From Smittium culicis (lineage: Eukaryota; Kickxellomycota; Harpellomycetes; Harpellales; Legeriomycetaceae), in contig LSSN01000026.1 of NCBI GenBank assembly GCA_001970855.1, forward strand, positions 4,240 through 24,457: a DNA stretch of 20,218 nt. Reading direction: 5' to 3'. Positions 1-9,182 of this stretch are shown one piece after another. Within the stretch, counting starts at the first letter, position 1. Each line of letters begins with the position of its first letter. A program made the translations under genes and the position numbers. The notes beneath the pieces are model-generated. The model was not told the DNA's origin. It did not search any database and saw nothing but the letters and a program-made list of their open reading frames with translations.

Positions 1-201
1 AATCACGGAATTTTATTGGTACGATAACAATAATAGAAAATACGCGGTAAATAAACTAAGAAAATAGAAATTCAGTGCAAGGCATTAAAAAACTAATATT
101 CTAATACTAATAAATTCCTCTGCCGGTCTACCGGCTGCGTACCTAAAGGGAAATGGGATCAATCTACCAACCGAAAGATCCACCCAGGCATTGCTTCAAG
201 T
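1..201 (-). repeat. Interspersed repeat, copy 1 (retroelement-like 3' end)
   Basis: This stretch matches 312-512 with six substitutions in 201 bases and no indels. It is richer in GC than the flanking DNA and carries a perfect short hairpin (GCCGGT-CT-ACCGGC at 122-135) kept in both copies. Read on the minus strand, the unit ends in AATAAAATTCCGTGATT, and in copy 2 an A-rich run follows, as at the 3' end of a LINE or SINE. Copy 1 stops matching after 201, which would be a 5' truncation in that orientation. Its 3' end coincides with base 1 of the window. The class is inferred; no reverse transcriptase is visible. Confidence 0.6.
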
Positions 202-311
202 TTATAATCTCTTGTAATTAAACATATATTTATACGGTGGGTTGGATATTTTTAAGTAATTTCTCGAGCTCCAAAAAGCAAGACTTTCTTTATATTATAT
301 ATATTTTTTTT

Positions 312-785
312 AATCACGGAATTTTATTGGTACGATAACAATAATAGAAAATATGCGGTAAATAAACCAAGAAAATAGAAATTCGGTGCAAGGCATAAAA
401 AAACTAATATTCTAATACTAATAAATTCCTCTGCCGGTCTACCGGCTGCGTAACTAAAGGGAAATGCGATCAATCTACCAACCGAAAGATCCACCCAGGC
501 ATTGCTTCAAGTAGGCTAGGTGACTGAAGTTACAAGCAGTCATGGAATTAAGCTCGTTCCAACAAAATCGAATTCGTTGAGATCATTGAGCTCCTAGTCA
601 GTGACTACATCTAACAGGATTAATAAAAAATAGGCTCCTACCCAAACGTGGGAATGATCGACCTGACTCTCCTACAATAAGCTGCTAAACGGCTGAGTTC
701 CGTAATGCTGTTGAACGCTGGACTTGTGCACAGATAATGTCTCAGACTGTGCTAAACGAATCGGTTCCTCCTGTTGGAGATTCTA
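312..785 (-). mobile_element. Interspersed repeat, copy 2, longer retroelement-like fragment
   Basis: The first 201 bases (312-512) repeat copy 1. The unit continues with similar, higher-GC sequence to about 785, where composition drops to the local AT-rich level. On the minus strand the 3' terminus is followed by an A-rich and then AT-rich run (301-311), as expected for target-primed insertion. Minus-strand translation of 512-785 has short open stretches with stops and no domain I recognise, so any coding content is fragmentary. The left boundary is firm because copy 1 begins at the same base; the right boundary is judged from composition only. It could instead be a SINE or an LTR fragment. 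Confidence 0.5.
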
Positions 786-1523
786 TATGAAAGTCATTTT
801 ATAGTGTAAATTGTTACAGTGTATAAAATTTCATATTTAATTTTTACTCAATAAAAAATATCGTTGATTATTTTTAGTAAGTAATACCTTGCCAATGAAA
901 TAAATCGGCAGAAAAATAGAAATGGCTTTTCAAAATCTATAATACTATTTGCTATTAATTATGAGTAAGACCAATAAAATTAAACAGAAACAAAGTGCTC
1001 GGTTTGTTCGGAATCCCTCATATTAATAAATTACTATATTTTAATTTCCAGCAAAAATCAAGAATGTGAAAACAGGAACAGCTATACTTTTAGAATAATG
1101 ATGAACCGAATTTGTAAGTAGCTAAACATGGAACGTATCAATATTTTCCAAGTATCCGCATTTAGTTTAAAAGTAAGCAACATTATGATTATTTTTAAAA
1201 TGTGGTATGATGTTACTAGATAAGAAATTGTAATACAGTTTAATAAAATACGTTTTATCTTAAAAGAGGGCTATGCGTTCAGCTTAGCCACTAAAAAAAC
1301 CTCCCGAATTAAGGGGTAAAAGCTTTTTAGAGTAAAAACTCTTAAGTGCTATCGTTTAGGAGAAATATTAGCCTATGAATTATAATGATTTAAATCCTGG
1401 CTTTTTTATTATGAAATTTTTTTTAGCGGACTGAATTAGCCTATTTCCAGGGCTAAATTCACTATAATTGATAATTGATAATTACCAAATTATTTATTTT
1501 TTTAGTCTTTTTTGTACTTTGTT

Positions 1524-1526
1524 TTT

Positions 1527-1551
<25 letters not shown>
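1524..1551. repeat. (TTTA)7 microsatellite
   Basis: Seven perfect tandem TTTA units. Confidence 0.95.
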
Positions 1552-1557
<6 letters not shown>

Positions 1558-2397
1558 ACAACCAAATTTTAGTATTGTAGTGCAGGACGAGACTAAGTTA
1601 TCATATTTATTTATTATAGGATAATGATATGCTGGTGGATGCCTTGTATCCATGAGCTTTAATACTATACATTGTATGGTTGTTCAACACTGAAGAAATT
1701 AAAAAAGATAAAGAATTGCCTATGGATTCTAAGTGGTTGGAACGTTTATAATGAAAATGTGTAAACAGTTGAATGATATTTGTCAATGGTGTTCTATAAA
1801 ACTAGGAATATAGTATTTAGAATTAAAGAACTATGATACCTGTAGTGTAGATAAGACTGCGATTTCTGAAGGAATTATTGCGGTATATATTTTTTAGAAT
1901 GCAAAGGAAGCTACTTAGGCAATTGATAATACTAAAAGAGTAAATTTTTTGCTTAGAAAATGCATATTAAAAAAATAAATATAAGAGGGTAGTGGTACTT
2001 TTTAACTTTTATAATTTAAGTATTTATTAATATAATATTGCATTGGGAATACTTCAGGTAATATACCAGCTAAAAAAGCCAAAAATTTCATACCTTTATG
2101 TAATGCAGTTGACTTCTTATGAAAGTTTGAATGCTGATAGGAACTTTTTCTTACGAGTGGCTCGCAAGACATATCTATCTATTAATAAGGAGTTATTAGA
2201 CCCGCGTAAATCAACAGGTCTTTAATTTGGATGTAGGTTTGTAAAGGGAAGAAAATCAGCCGTGAATTTAACCCATGGTATGATTTAGCTTCCACCAGAT
2301 GGGTATTTAACCTCGCCTTTTGGTATCTAGGCATAAAGAGATGTTGGAGTGTATCTAGGCATAAATTGGTGGTTATGTATTTATGCGCGAGTTATTT

Positions 2398-2432
2398 GAT
2401 AGTAGATAGTAGATAACAGATAACAGATAACA
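2398..2432. repeat. Five-unit heptamer tandem repeat
   Basis: Two units of GATAGTA are followed by three units of GATAACA, 35 bases in all. Confidence 0.9.
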
Positions 2433-2564
2433 TGACGTTTCTTTTGGCCGAGAAAAATAAGGGGGTGAAGTTGGTAATTATAAATGGAAGTCAGGCGAGT
2501 AGATTGACGCCAATTTTGTTTATGCCAAAACCATCTCTTATGCAAAAATGAATAAACGAATTAA

Positions 2565-2588
2565 TAAATAAATAAATAAATAAATAAA
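2565..2588. repeat. (TAAA)6 microsatellite
   Basis: Six perfect TAAA units, the reverse complement of the TTTA repeat about 1 kb upstream. An (AC)7 run follows at 2645-2658 and a T17 run at 2733-2749. These simple repeats fill the region before the glycerol kinase promoter. Confidence 0.9.
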
Positions 2589-2982
2589 ATACTCAAATAC
2601 AAAAATTGTAACAAAAAGCATACTGGTATTAAGCCTTTAAAAATACACACACACACACAAATATATACTAAACGTAGATTATTGGAATTTTTACTCCTAA
2701 AACCCATTTGGTTTCAAGCCTTCATTTTTTCATTTTTTTTTTTTTTTTTGATAATCTTATTGTTTCATGATTTGAGTTACCCCTCCGCAAAAAGAAAGCG
2801 AATTAAAAAAAAAACACGTTTGTGTTTACCAAATAAAGAGGTGAAATATCCGTTTTGGCTGGTCTATCGAGGCAGCTGGAGCCTAAAAAAAGAGGCCTTT
2901 AAGCTATGAACAGTTAAGCCCCTCCCCACTTCGTTACAGCTAACTGGAAGCTACCTTTTATGCCTCAGCCTGGTCAAATATT

Positions 2983-3010
2983 TATATAAATACTCTCTCT
3001 CTCTCCTCTT
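2983..3010 (+). promoter_or_regulatory. TATA box and CT-rich tract of the glycerol kinase promoter
   Basis: TATATAAA (2983-2990) lies about 130 bp before the ATG at 3121 and runs directly into a CTCTCTCTCT-type pyrimidine tract (2993-3010). A TATA box followed by a CT-rich stretch is a common layout for strongly expressed fungal genes. The long, mostly pyrimidine and A leader up to 3120 fits a 5' UTR. Assigned from position and motif only. Confidence 0.55.
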
Positions 3011-3120
3011 CATACTTCTAAATTTACACACAAATTTCCAAGTTTATTTATACTATTTCCCTTTTCATCTATTCAACCAACACCCAGTATTTATATATCT
3101 TCTTATTTTGTACTAAGAAC

Positions 3121-4617
3121 ATGTGTGGAAAATTTATTGGCTCTATTGATCAAGGAACCTCTTCTTCAAGATTCCTGATCTTTAACAAATCTGGCGAAAT
3201 AGTCGCTTCCCACCAGGCCGAATACCAGAATGACTATCCTACCCCAGGATGGGTCCAGAAATGCCCAGACCAAATTCTCTCTTCTGTAACTTCCTCTATC
3301 GAGTCATCAGTTAAAAACTTAATCAACAAAGGTTACTCTGTATCTGACATCGATGCTGTCGGTATCACTAACCAACGTGAATCTACCGTTGCTTTCTGCT
3401 CAGAAACTGGTGAACCTCTTACTGATGCCATTATTTGGAGCGATATCAGAACTTCTGACATTGTTGCCAGATTAGCTGCCAAAGATTCTGAAAAGAAAGT
3501 CCAACCAGTCTGCGGCCTACCTTTAGCCACTTACTTCAGCGCCGTTAAAATGATCTGGATGCTCGAAAATGTCCCTGCTGTTCAACAAGCAAAAGAAAAG
3601 GGCACTCTCCGCTTCTGTAACATTGATACCTGGTTAATCTATAAGCTCACTGGCAAATTCGTTACCGACGTCACCAATGCTAGTCGTACTATGCTTATGG
3701 ACATCAACACCCTAAAATGGAGCAAAGAAAACTGCGATTTCTTCGGAATCGATCCTGATTTCTTACCGGAAATCAGATCCTCTTCCGAAGTCTACGGCGA
3801 AATCGCTAGCGGCCCTCTCAAGGGAATCCCAATCGCCGGTGATCTTGGCGACCAACAAGCTGCAACTGTTGGCCAGCTTTGCTTCAGCTCTGGCGAAGCT
3901 AAAAACACCTACGGAACTGGCTGCTTCATGTTGTTCAATACTGGTGAAACTCCAATCTTCTCCAAAAACGGACTTTTGACAACCGTCGCTTACCAGCTTG
4001 GCCCCAACGAAAAGCCTGCCTACGCCCTAGAAGGATCCATCGCTGTTGCTGGTTCTGCCATCCAATGGCTCCGTGACAAACTCGGTATCATCAACTCTGC
4101 TCCTGAAATCAACGTTCTTGCCGAATCCGTTAAGGACAATGGCGGCGTTTACTTCGTAACCGCATTTTCTGGCCTCTTCGCCCCATACTGGCGCGACGAC
4201 GCCCGTGGTTGCATAGTTGGTCTGACCCAATACGCCAACCGCGGCCATATCGCCCGTGCCACCCTTGAAAGCGTCTGCTTCCAAACTAAAGATATCCTCG
4301 ACGCCATGAACAAAGACAGCGGCACCGAGCTCAAAGTATTGCGCGTCGATGGCGGTATGACTAACTCTGACCTCGCCATGCAAATCCAATCCGACATTCT
4401 CGGCATCAAAGTCGTTCGCCCCCAAATGCACGAAACTACCGCATTCGGTGCCGCCATCGCCGCCGGTCTAGCTGTTGGCTTCTGGAAGAGCAAGAACGAT
4501 GTCATGAACCAAGTTAACCACACTGAATTCGAACCCCAAATCACTGCACAGTCCCGCGACTCTATGATCAAAGGATGGAAGAGCGCTGTTGAAAAGAGTT
4601 TAAACTCTGTTATGTAA
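3121..4617 (+). CDS. Glycerol kinase
   Basis: Phosphorylates glycerol with ATP to glycerol-3-phosphate, feeding phospholipid synthesis and, via glycerol-3-phosphate dehydrogenase, glycolysis. The 498-residue FGGY-family protein is complete. The N-terminal phosphate-binding loop is DQGTSSSRF (10-18). NQRES (84-88) holds the Arg-Glu pair that contacts glycerol, with W106 and Y138 completing the pocket. GDLGDQQAA (240-248) carries the catalytic Asp, probably D244. GTGCFML (265-271), APYWRDDARG (354-363) and the nucleotide-side GGMTNSD (411-417) follow. Length matches bacterial GlpK and short eukaryotic forms rather than the roughly 700-residue yeast Gut1. There is no intron, no targeting signal and no C-terminal anchor, so it is probably cytosolic. 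Third codon positions are visibly more C-rich than in neighbouring genes, suggesting high expression. The start is the first ATG in frame and directly precedes conserved residues. It converges on the RING-protein gene. Confidence 0.97.
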   Translation: MCGKFIGSIDQGTSSSRFLIFNKSGEIVASHQAEYQNDYPTPGWVQKCPDQILSSVTSSIESSVKNLINKGYSVSDIDAVGITNQRESTVAFCSETGEPLTDAIIWSDIRTSDIVARLAAKDSEKKVQPVCGLPLATYFSAVKMIWMLENVPAVQQAKEKGTLRFCNIDTWLIYKLTGKFVTDVTNASRTMLMDINTLKWSKENCDFFGIDPDFLPEIRSSSEVYGEIASGPLKGIPIAGDLGDQQAATVGQLCFSSGEAKNTYGTGCFMLFNTGETPIFSKNGLLTTVAYQLGPNEKPAYALEGSIAVAGSAIQWLRDKLGIINSAPEINVLAESVKDNGGVYFVTAFSGLFAPYWRDDARGCIVGLTQYANRGHIARATLESVCFQTKDILDAMNKDSGTELKVLRVDGGMTNSDLAMQIQSDILGIKVVRPQMHETTAFGAAIAAGLAVGFWKSKNDVMNQVNHTEFEPQITAQSRDSMIKGWKSAVEKSLNSVM

Positions 4618-4626
4618 TTATACTCA

Positions 4627-4645
4627 CCCCCACCCCCCACCCCCC
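4627..4645 (+). repeat. C-rich tract C5-A-C6-A-C6 in the glycerol kinase 3' UTR
   Basis: Three long C runs separated by single A bases begin ten bases after the TAA stop, in otherwise AT-rich DNA. The complementary strand is correspondingly G-rich. It may be a C-rich mRNA stability element or simply an expanded simple repeat. Confidence 0.8.
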
Positions 4646-4846
4646 AACTCTATTCTCCATTAAACCATAAAATATTATTGTTTTTTTATTAATTTATCAC
4701 ATTTCTCTATTATGTATCCTTTACTCCTATTATTTTCTATTTCTTTATATTATAAGGACGATATTTAATTGTTAATTAGTAGCTGATTGGTAAAAAGCGA
4801 TTATACTTCCTTTTTAATCATGGCTACACTATACCAAAAGAATTTT

Positions 4847-4852
4847 TTTATT
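4847..4852 (-). terminator. Poly(A) signal AATAAA for the RING-protein gene
   Basis: A minus-strand AATAAA lies about 73 nt past the stop of the RING-protein gene. Because AATAAA is frequent in AT-rich DNA, the assignment rests on position. Confidence 0.4.
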
Positions 4853-4924
4853 TCATATAATTACAATAAAGGTGTTACAAGTAGTTTCATATAATGAGTA
4901 AATAAATTGTCTATAAAAGTGAAG

Positions 4925-7012
4925 TTAGCGCATTTTGATCTTTTTGACGCAGAACTGGAACGACACCAGGCTTTTAGTGGTGAAAATCTTACGGCAAATA
5001 GGACATTTCTTGGACGTCAGCACATAAGTCATTATACAGTTTTCGCAAAAAACATGGCCACAGTTCCTATTGAGCACACTGTTGACTGGTGCTTCTAGGC
5101 AAATCAGGCACTTGAACGTTGCCCGCCGCTTATTGCTTTGTACAAGGCTAGCTGAATTTTCGTCAGCTGTGTCGCTTGGAATAGTGATGTTGGCTGAGCT
5201 ACTATCGCGGCTTGATAAAGTTGCTGAGTTTGCAGTTTTTGGTATACCTGTAGTAAAGTCAGACGTACTGGAAACAGTTTCCGGATTGATGACATTAGCA
5301 GGAAGAGGCGAGGAAGGCGAAGAAGAATCCAAGCTAGCTGTGGTCGAGTTGGTTACAACTATATTTTGTGACGCCGTAGCAACAAAATTGTTATGCATGT
5401 TATTACTGATATTCGTAGTGTTGCTACTGCTACCAGTGAAATTTCCTATCTCAACTTCTTCAGGTTCATCATCGATATTAACAAGCTCAGGCGATGTGGT
5501 AGCATTATTCTTTCTCCTTTTATTAGCAGATTTAGGAGTGTTGTCAGCTATTAATAAGGGATTATTTGATCTTTTGGAGTTATCTTCTCGATCTTTGCTT
5601 GTTTTCCTAGCCATAGTGTTACTCTGATGTTCGCTGTGTGTTATTGTGTGAGAAGCTGGTTTAGCAAGTTTATTCGAGGATGATGTTGCTGCTGTTGCTG
5701 CCACAGAAATTTCTTTGCTGCTATCAGCACTAGTACTGCTGCCGTTGATAATACTCTTATCTGCTCTACTTCCAGGCCTAGAATTAATTGATATTTTGAA
5801 AACATCGTCAGTTGCAATTGTCATACCTATAGTTTTATTAGAGCTGGAAATTAGATTCATATCTCTAGATTTGCCCAAATTTATAGCTTTGCTATTAGTG
5901 GTTTTTCGTTTTCCGTTGCTGCTGCTTATGCTGCTACTGCTACTGCTACTGCTAATGCTACTAGTGCTGCTGCTGCTGCTGCTGCTAATGCTACTACTGC
6001 TGGCAATAGCGTTTCTGATCCTTGTATTGCGAGTCGCAGAAGTGGCCGTATTTTTTCCTGATTTGGAACTTCCTTTATTAAGTTGGCGTTTATTATTTGA
6101 ATTAATGTTCAAAGTTTCAGGGCTTGATGGGATATCGATTTGGAATTGGTTGCTGGTATTTGCAAGTTCGCCAGCTTTGCTGTTTTCATTTTGTATATTT
6201 GGCTTAAAATTTTTCTTTTTTCTTTTGCTTTCTTTCATATTAGCACCAGTTGTTTGTGCAAAATCGGGGTTATAAAAATCATCACTACTGTCACAACTGT
6301 TGCTGCTAATACTGTCTGAACCATGTTCAGAGGATTCTGCTTTACTAGCAATACTTTTACCTACAATTCTAGAATAGATCGAAACTTCCTTATTGCTATT
6401 TACAGCGTGTTTAACAACTGGAATCAGATTCATTCTATTGTTTTCAAGTCTAGATAAATCATTTCCAGAGTCAGGCAGTGGCGATATACCGTCATCATCC
6501 TTTACTTCTAAATCTTCTTGCGTTGATTTATTAGATGATTGAAAGTCGCTGCCCAAGCGATTTTCAGAACTACCATCTATATTTAATTTCTTATTAGGCT
6601 TTTCCTGCTTTTTTCTTTTATTTTTTTCAGGTTTAAAATCATCATTATTGGATTCCACACCTTTATTTCCTTCACTAGTTTCGGAAGTTACTAGTAGTAG
6701 ATTTTTTTTAGATTTAGTAGAGGATATCTTGGATTTTTGTAGATTAGAGTCCTTTTTTGATTTCTTCTTTGCTATTGCTTGAGGGATCGGTTCTTTGTTT
6801 TTGGTTAAAGACAAATTTGAGAAATGTGTATGGTTTTCGATTTCAGTATTAGTTTCTTTATCCGAATCTGTGAGAGATTCATGGCGAGTAATAGTACTAG
6901 AATCTGCTGTTTTTTTCATGGGATTTTCCACTATAATTTGGGGAAAGTGATCATTTTCGTTCTTATTTTGCTTGAGTCGTATACGAGCTATTTTTGGTGA
7001 AGGATTTGTCAT
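4925..7012 (-). CDS. C3HC4 RING-finger protein with long Ser-rich disordered region; Slx8/RNF4-like candidate
   Basis: Probably an E3 ubiquitin ligase. The C-terminus (about residues 635-673 of 695) is a complete C3HC4 RING: CLIC, then NCGHVFCENC, then CPIC. CGHVFC and CPICRK closely resemble RNF4 and Slx8, the SUMO-targeted ligases. The rest is low complexity: Lys/Ser/Asn/Glu-rich, with a Ser-Ile run at about 337-366. One hydrophobic-acidic stretch, LVNIDDEPEEVEI (510-522), looks like one or two SUMO-interacting motifs, which supports a SUMO-targeted role but does not prove it. Basic clusters such as KRKKKNFKP suggest nuclear location. The start is chosen at 7012 (MTNPSPK) because the 35 codons from the upstream in-frame ATG at 7117 read like translated AT-rich leader. 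Single exon. Other RING families with disordered N-termini remain possible. Confidence 0.75.
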   Translation of the reverse strand: MTNPSPKIARIRLKQNKNENDHFPQIIVENPMKKTADSSTITRHESLTDSDKETNTEIENHTHFSNLSLTKNKEPIPQAIAKKKSKKDSNLQKSKISSTKSKKNLLLVTSETSEGNKGVESNNDDFKPEKNKRKKQEKPNKKLNIDGSSENRLGSDFQSSNKSTQEDLEVKDDDGISPLPDSGNDLSRLENNRMNLIPVVKHAVNSNKEVSIYSRIVGKSIASKAESSEHGSDSISSNSCDSSDDFYNPDFAQTTGANMKESKRKKKNFKPNIQNENSKAGELANTSNQFQIDIPSSPETLNINSNNKRQLNKGSSKSGKNTATSATRNTRIRNAIASSSSISSSSSSSTSSISSSSSSSSISSSNGKRKTTNSKAINLGKSRDMNLISSSNKTIGMTIATDDVFKISINSRPGSRADKSIINGSSTSADSSKEISVAATAATSSSNKLAKPASHTITHSEHQSNTMARKTSKDREDNSKRSNNPLLIADNTPKSANKRRKNNATTSPELVNIDDEPEEVEIGNFTGSSSNTTNISNNMHNNFVATASQNIVVTNSTTASLDSSSPSSPLPANVINPETVSSTSDFTTGIPKTANSATLSSRDSSSANITIPSDTADENSASLVQSNKRRATFKCLICLEAPVNSVLNRNCGHVFCENCIMTYVLTSKKCPICRKIFTTKSLVSFQFCVKKIKMR
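5916..6003 (-). repeat. Imperfect trinucleotide repeat coding a Ser-rich run
   Basis: On the plus strand GCT and ACT triplets (with occasional AAT) run for about 88 bases, including seven perfect GCT units at 5966-5986. On the coding strand these are AGC and AGT serine codons and ATT isoleucine codons in the RING-protein gene. Such tracts often vary in length between strains. Confidence 0.9.
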
Positions 7013-7295
7013 AAAAAATAACAAGATATATTTTCTATTGAATGAATGATTTACAAGAAAAGATAAGCTATATTGAAGGAAATAAAAGAGTATTAAATGA
7101 AATTTTTTATAAACCACATTTATTATTGGAAGGGGATTAGAGATAGAATATTAAACCGATTCAATTAATTTAATTGGGTCAATTTTTTGTATGGAGAAAA
7201 TCATAGAGAAAAAAAAAGTGAATAGTAAAAGATATAATAAGAAATATCTAGACTAGACCAATTGAGTGGTATATATATAAAAGCAGCAAGTATAA

Positions 7296-8924
7296 CTAAG
7301 ATTGACTTTTAAGCCAGTCTTCAAGAACTCTTTTAGTCATTTCAGTTGGCTTAAGAGGATTACCATCATTGGAAACTGCCATAGATTGAGAGTGTTTAAT
7401 TAGAGAACTTTCAGGGTTTGAGTACACATGGAGTAAGCGTTCAGTTGCCAATTTTTCTAGAGATAAAAGTCTATCCAAACTATGTTTAACAGTTTCAGTC
7501 TTTGCAGGCTCAGTATTTGAAGATTTTTTAGCTGCGCTTGAATTTTTTGAATAGTATTTCAAAGAATCTGATTTTTTCAACGTCGAAATCAATCGGCTTG
7601 TGCACTAAAGAGAAAAAATAGAGGGTGATATAGAGGTACAATATGAATTTAAAGTTATTCTAAATAATCCAAGCAAGGGAGGCGTTGAAACAAAAAATGG
7701 TATAGTCTAAAGGAATAAAAAGATTGAAAATAGAAAAAAACAAACATACCAGCTTAACACCATAAAAGCCTAGGACATTATCTCTACAGAGCTCGACAGC
7801 CTTTAAGTAATACTTTAAAGCTAGCTCAACATTTCCCATAGTATATTGAGTCTATGTCATGATGAATTAAAAGGTTTATAATAGTGGGCATAGTAAAAAT
7901 AAATTGGATAAAACGAAAGAATACCTCTGCATATTTTAGGTGATAAAAGTGGTTTTCAGGGTTCAATAGGATTAATTCTTCTATGCAAAACGCAGACTGT
8001 GAATACCTGGGAATATCGTTGATAAAAATAGCGGGTTATATAAGAAAATTAGAATATTTAGAAGGCAATAATGAGTATTCGGAGGTATAAAGATGGGGTT
8101 AAAATGGTAGTGGATAGGCTATTAGCTAATTACATATTTTCAGAGCTGTATAGCTGGCTTAATTTGATCCAGGATTCGGTATCGCTAGGGAAGTTGTCCA
8201 AATGCGAAACAAGGGCTTTGATGGCAGCTGTATATTTTTTTTGGGCAATGAGGATAGCTATTTTGCGTTTGTATACGAGTAAATTGGCAGGGTCTAAAGC
8301 GAGTATATTTTCATATCCTTCAAGGGCAGCGCTATAATCGCCTTTTGCTTCGCAGAGCATGCATTCAAGACGATTTATACGTAAAGAATCGGGAAATTCA
8401 GCAACAAGCTTTTCGATACATAGCTAAAAGCACAAAAATGAATGAATATAAGAATACTGATGAAAAGGTATGGCTTGCATTTAAAATAGATAAGAGTATA
8501 TTGGGGTTTAGTAAGGAACACCATTTACATTTGCAGTGTCTAAATCGCCAACTTCCATACTTGCAATTGCAACTTGTTCGAAAATAATACAGGCTAAATA
8601 TTTGGGAAATAGAATGAATTGTCAATAGACTCGAATTTTATTAAAAAGGTTTGTGGTAGTTAAAAGTTAAAATTTAGAGATATTTCTGACTTAATTAAGC
8701 TGTTTTATGGCTTTGGATTGTATGAAAATAATAATATTGGAATTATGAGTCTAATATAAAATTAAATATGAGAATAAATAAAAGCTTTTACCTTCATTTG
8801 AATTGGAGAAAGAATGGGTCTTGACAAGATTAGAACCTGCTTCGTGTACTTTTTTAGATTGAATTTCGCCAGATTTTCTGATGTCTTCAAGAATTGAAAT
8901 GCTTTCGCGCGCTGAATAGCCCAT
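7296..8924 (-). CDS. EMC2: ER membrane protein complex subunit 2 (EMC2), six exons
   Basis: EMC2 is the cytosolic TPR subunit of the ER membrane protein complex, which inserts tail-anchored and multipass proteins. Joined exons (minus strand): 8924-8792, 8593-8529, 8423-8134, 8006-7925, 7851-7750 and 7604-7296, giving 326 residues (human about 297). Introns of 198, 105, 127, 73 and 145 nt all have GT-AG ends (GTAAAA, GTAAAT, GTAATT, GTATTC, GTATGT), and every junction keeps frame. Family landmarks run in order: IIFEQVAIAS (47-56), LDPANLLVYKRKIAI (109-123), FCIEELILLNPENHFYHLKYAE (169-190, quoted only as its start FCIEEL and end LKYAE elsewhere), LALKYYLKAVEL, and the C-terminal helix LEKLATERLL. 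The start at 8924 is preferred over an upstream in-frame ATG at 8969 whose extra residues look non-coding. The C-terminal tail from about 240 is Ser/Lys-rich and less conserved. Confidence 0.9.
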
Positions 8925-9182
8925 ACTTAATATCGGAAAGTGATGCTTTAGAAGAAAAAAATTCACCAAATCTTGTATTTTTAAGTATTTATTTAAAGGG
9001 GAGAAATATATACTTTGTTTTTCTAGCTTTACAGTAAATATAATATTATCAAGAGCTTAAATCTTTTAATGGTATTTTTTATTTTATTTCTGTTTCTGCT
9101 AAGAAATGAGTTTTATAGCTAATAACAGAGTAATCTCTAAACTAAAAGAAATTCCATACCTGAACAAACTGCCAATCAAAAT

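Larger units (their letters stand above)
786..2523. other. Gene-poor AT-rich stretch with possible remains of coding sequence
   Basis: I see no intact gene. In about 1620-2440 (+) several frames give protein-like runs broken by stops. Examples are a piece near 1627-1750 including KELPMDSKWLERL, one near 1830-1890 including YDTCSVDKTAISEGII, and an open run at 2043-2225 including NADRNFFLRVARKTYLS. They lie in different frames and have many stops, so if this was ever a gene or element it is dead. A 15-base motif (GTATCTAGGCATAAA) occurs twice between about 2320 and 2365. The rest is AT-rich sequence with simple repeats. Confidence 0.25.
4618..4924. other. Convergent 3' intergenic region
   Basis: Lies between the stop codons of glycerol kinase (+) and the RING-protein gene (-). 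It should contain both 3' UTRs. It holds a C-rich tract next to the glycerol kinase stop and a minus-strand AATAAA; otherwise it is AT-rich. Confidence 0.7.

Noticed and set aside
1..512. CRISPR array or long terminal repeats
   Set aside because: There are only two 201-bp copies, of unequal extent, in a eukaryotic context; no TG...CA ends or paired LTR structure around an internal coding region.
2682..2909. 75-codon frame upstream of glycerol kinase
   Set aside because: It spans a T17 run and reads as Phe-rich low-complexity sequence with no recognisable feature.
4027..4640. Two minus-strand frames (134 and 163 codons) over the glycerol kinase gene
   Set aside because: Shadows of the C-rich third codon positions of glycerol kinase; no domain and no separate promoter.
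5070..5627. 185-codon plus-strand frame
   Set aside because: Antisense of the RING-protein gene, with no domain of its own.
5715..6275. 186-codon plus-strand frame rich in leucine
   Set aside because: It is the antisense of the Ser-rich run in the RING-protein gene; GCT and ACT repeats read as Leu in this frame.
7013..7117. Upstream in-frame ATG adding 35 residues to the RING protein
   Set aside because: The extra residues look like translated AT-rich leader; the ATG at 7012 begins normal-looking protein. Not excluded as an alternative start.
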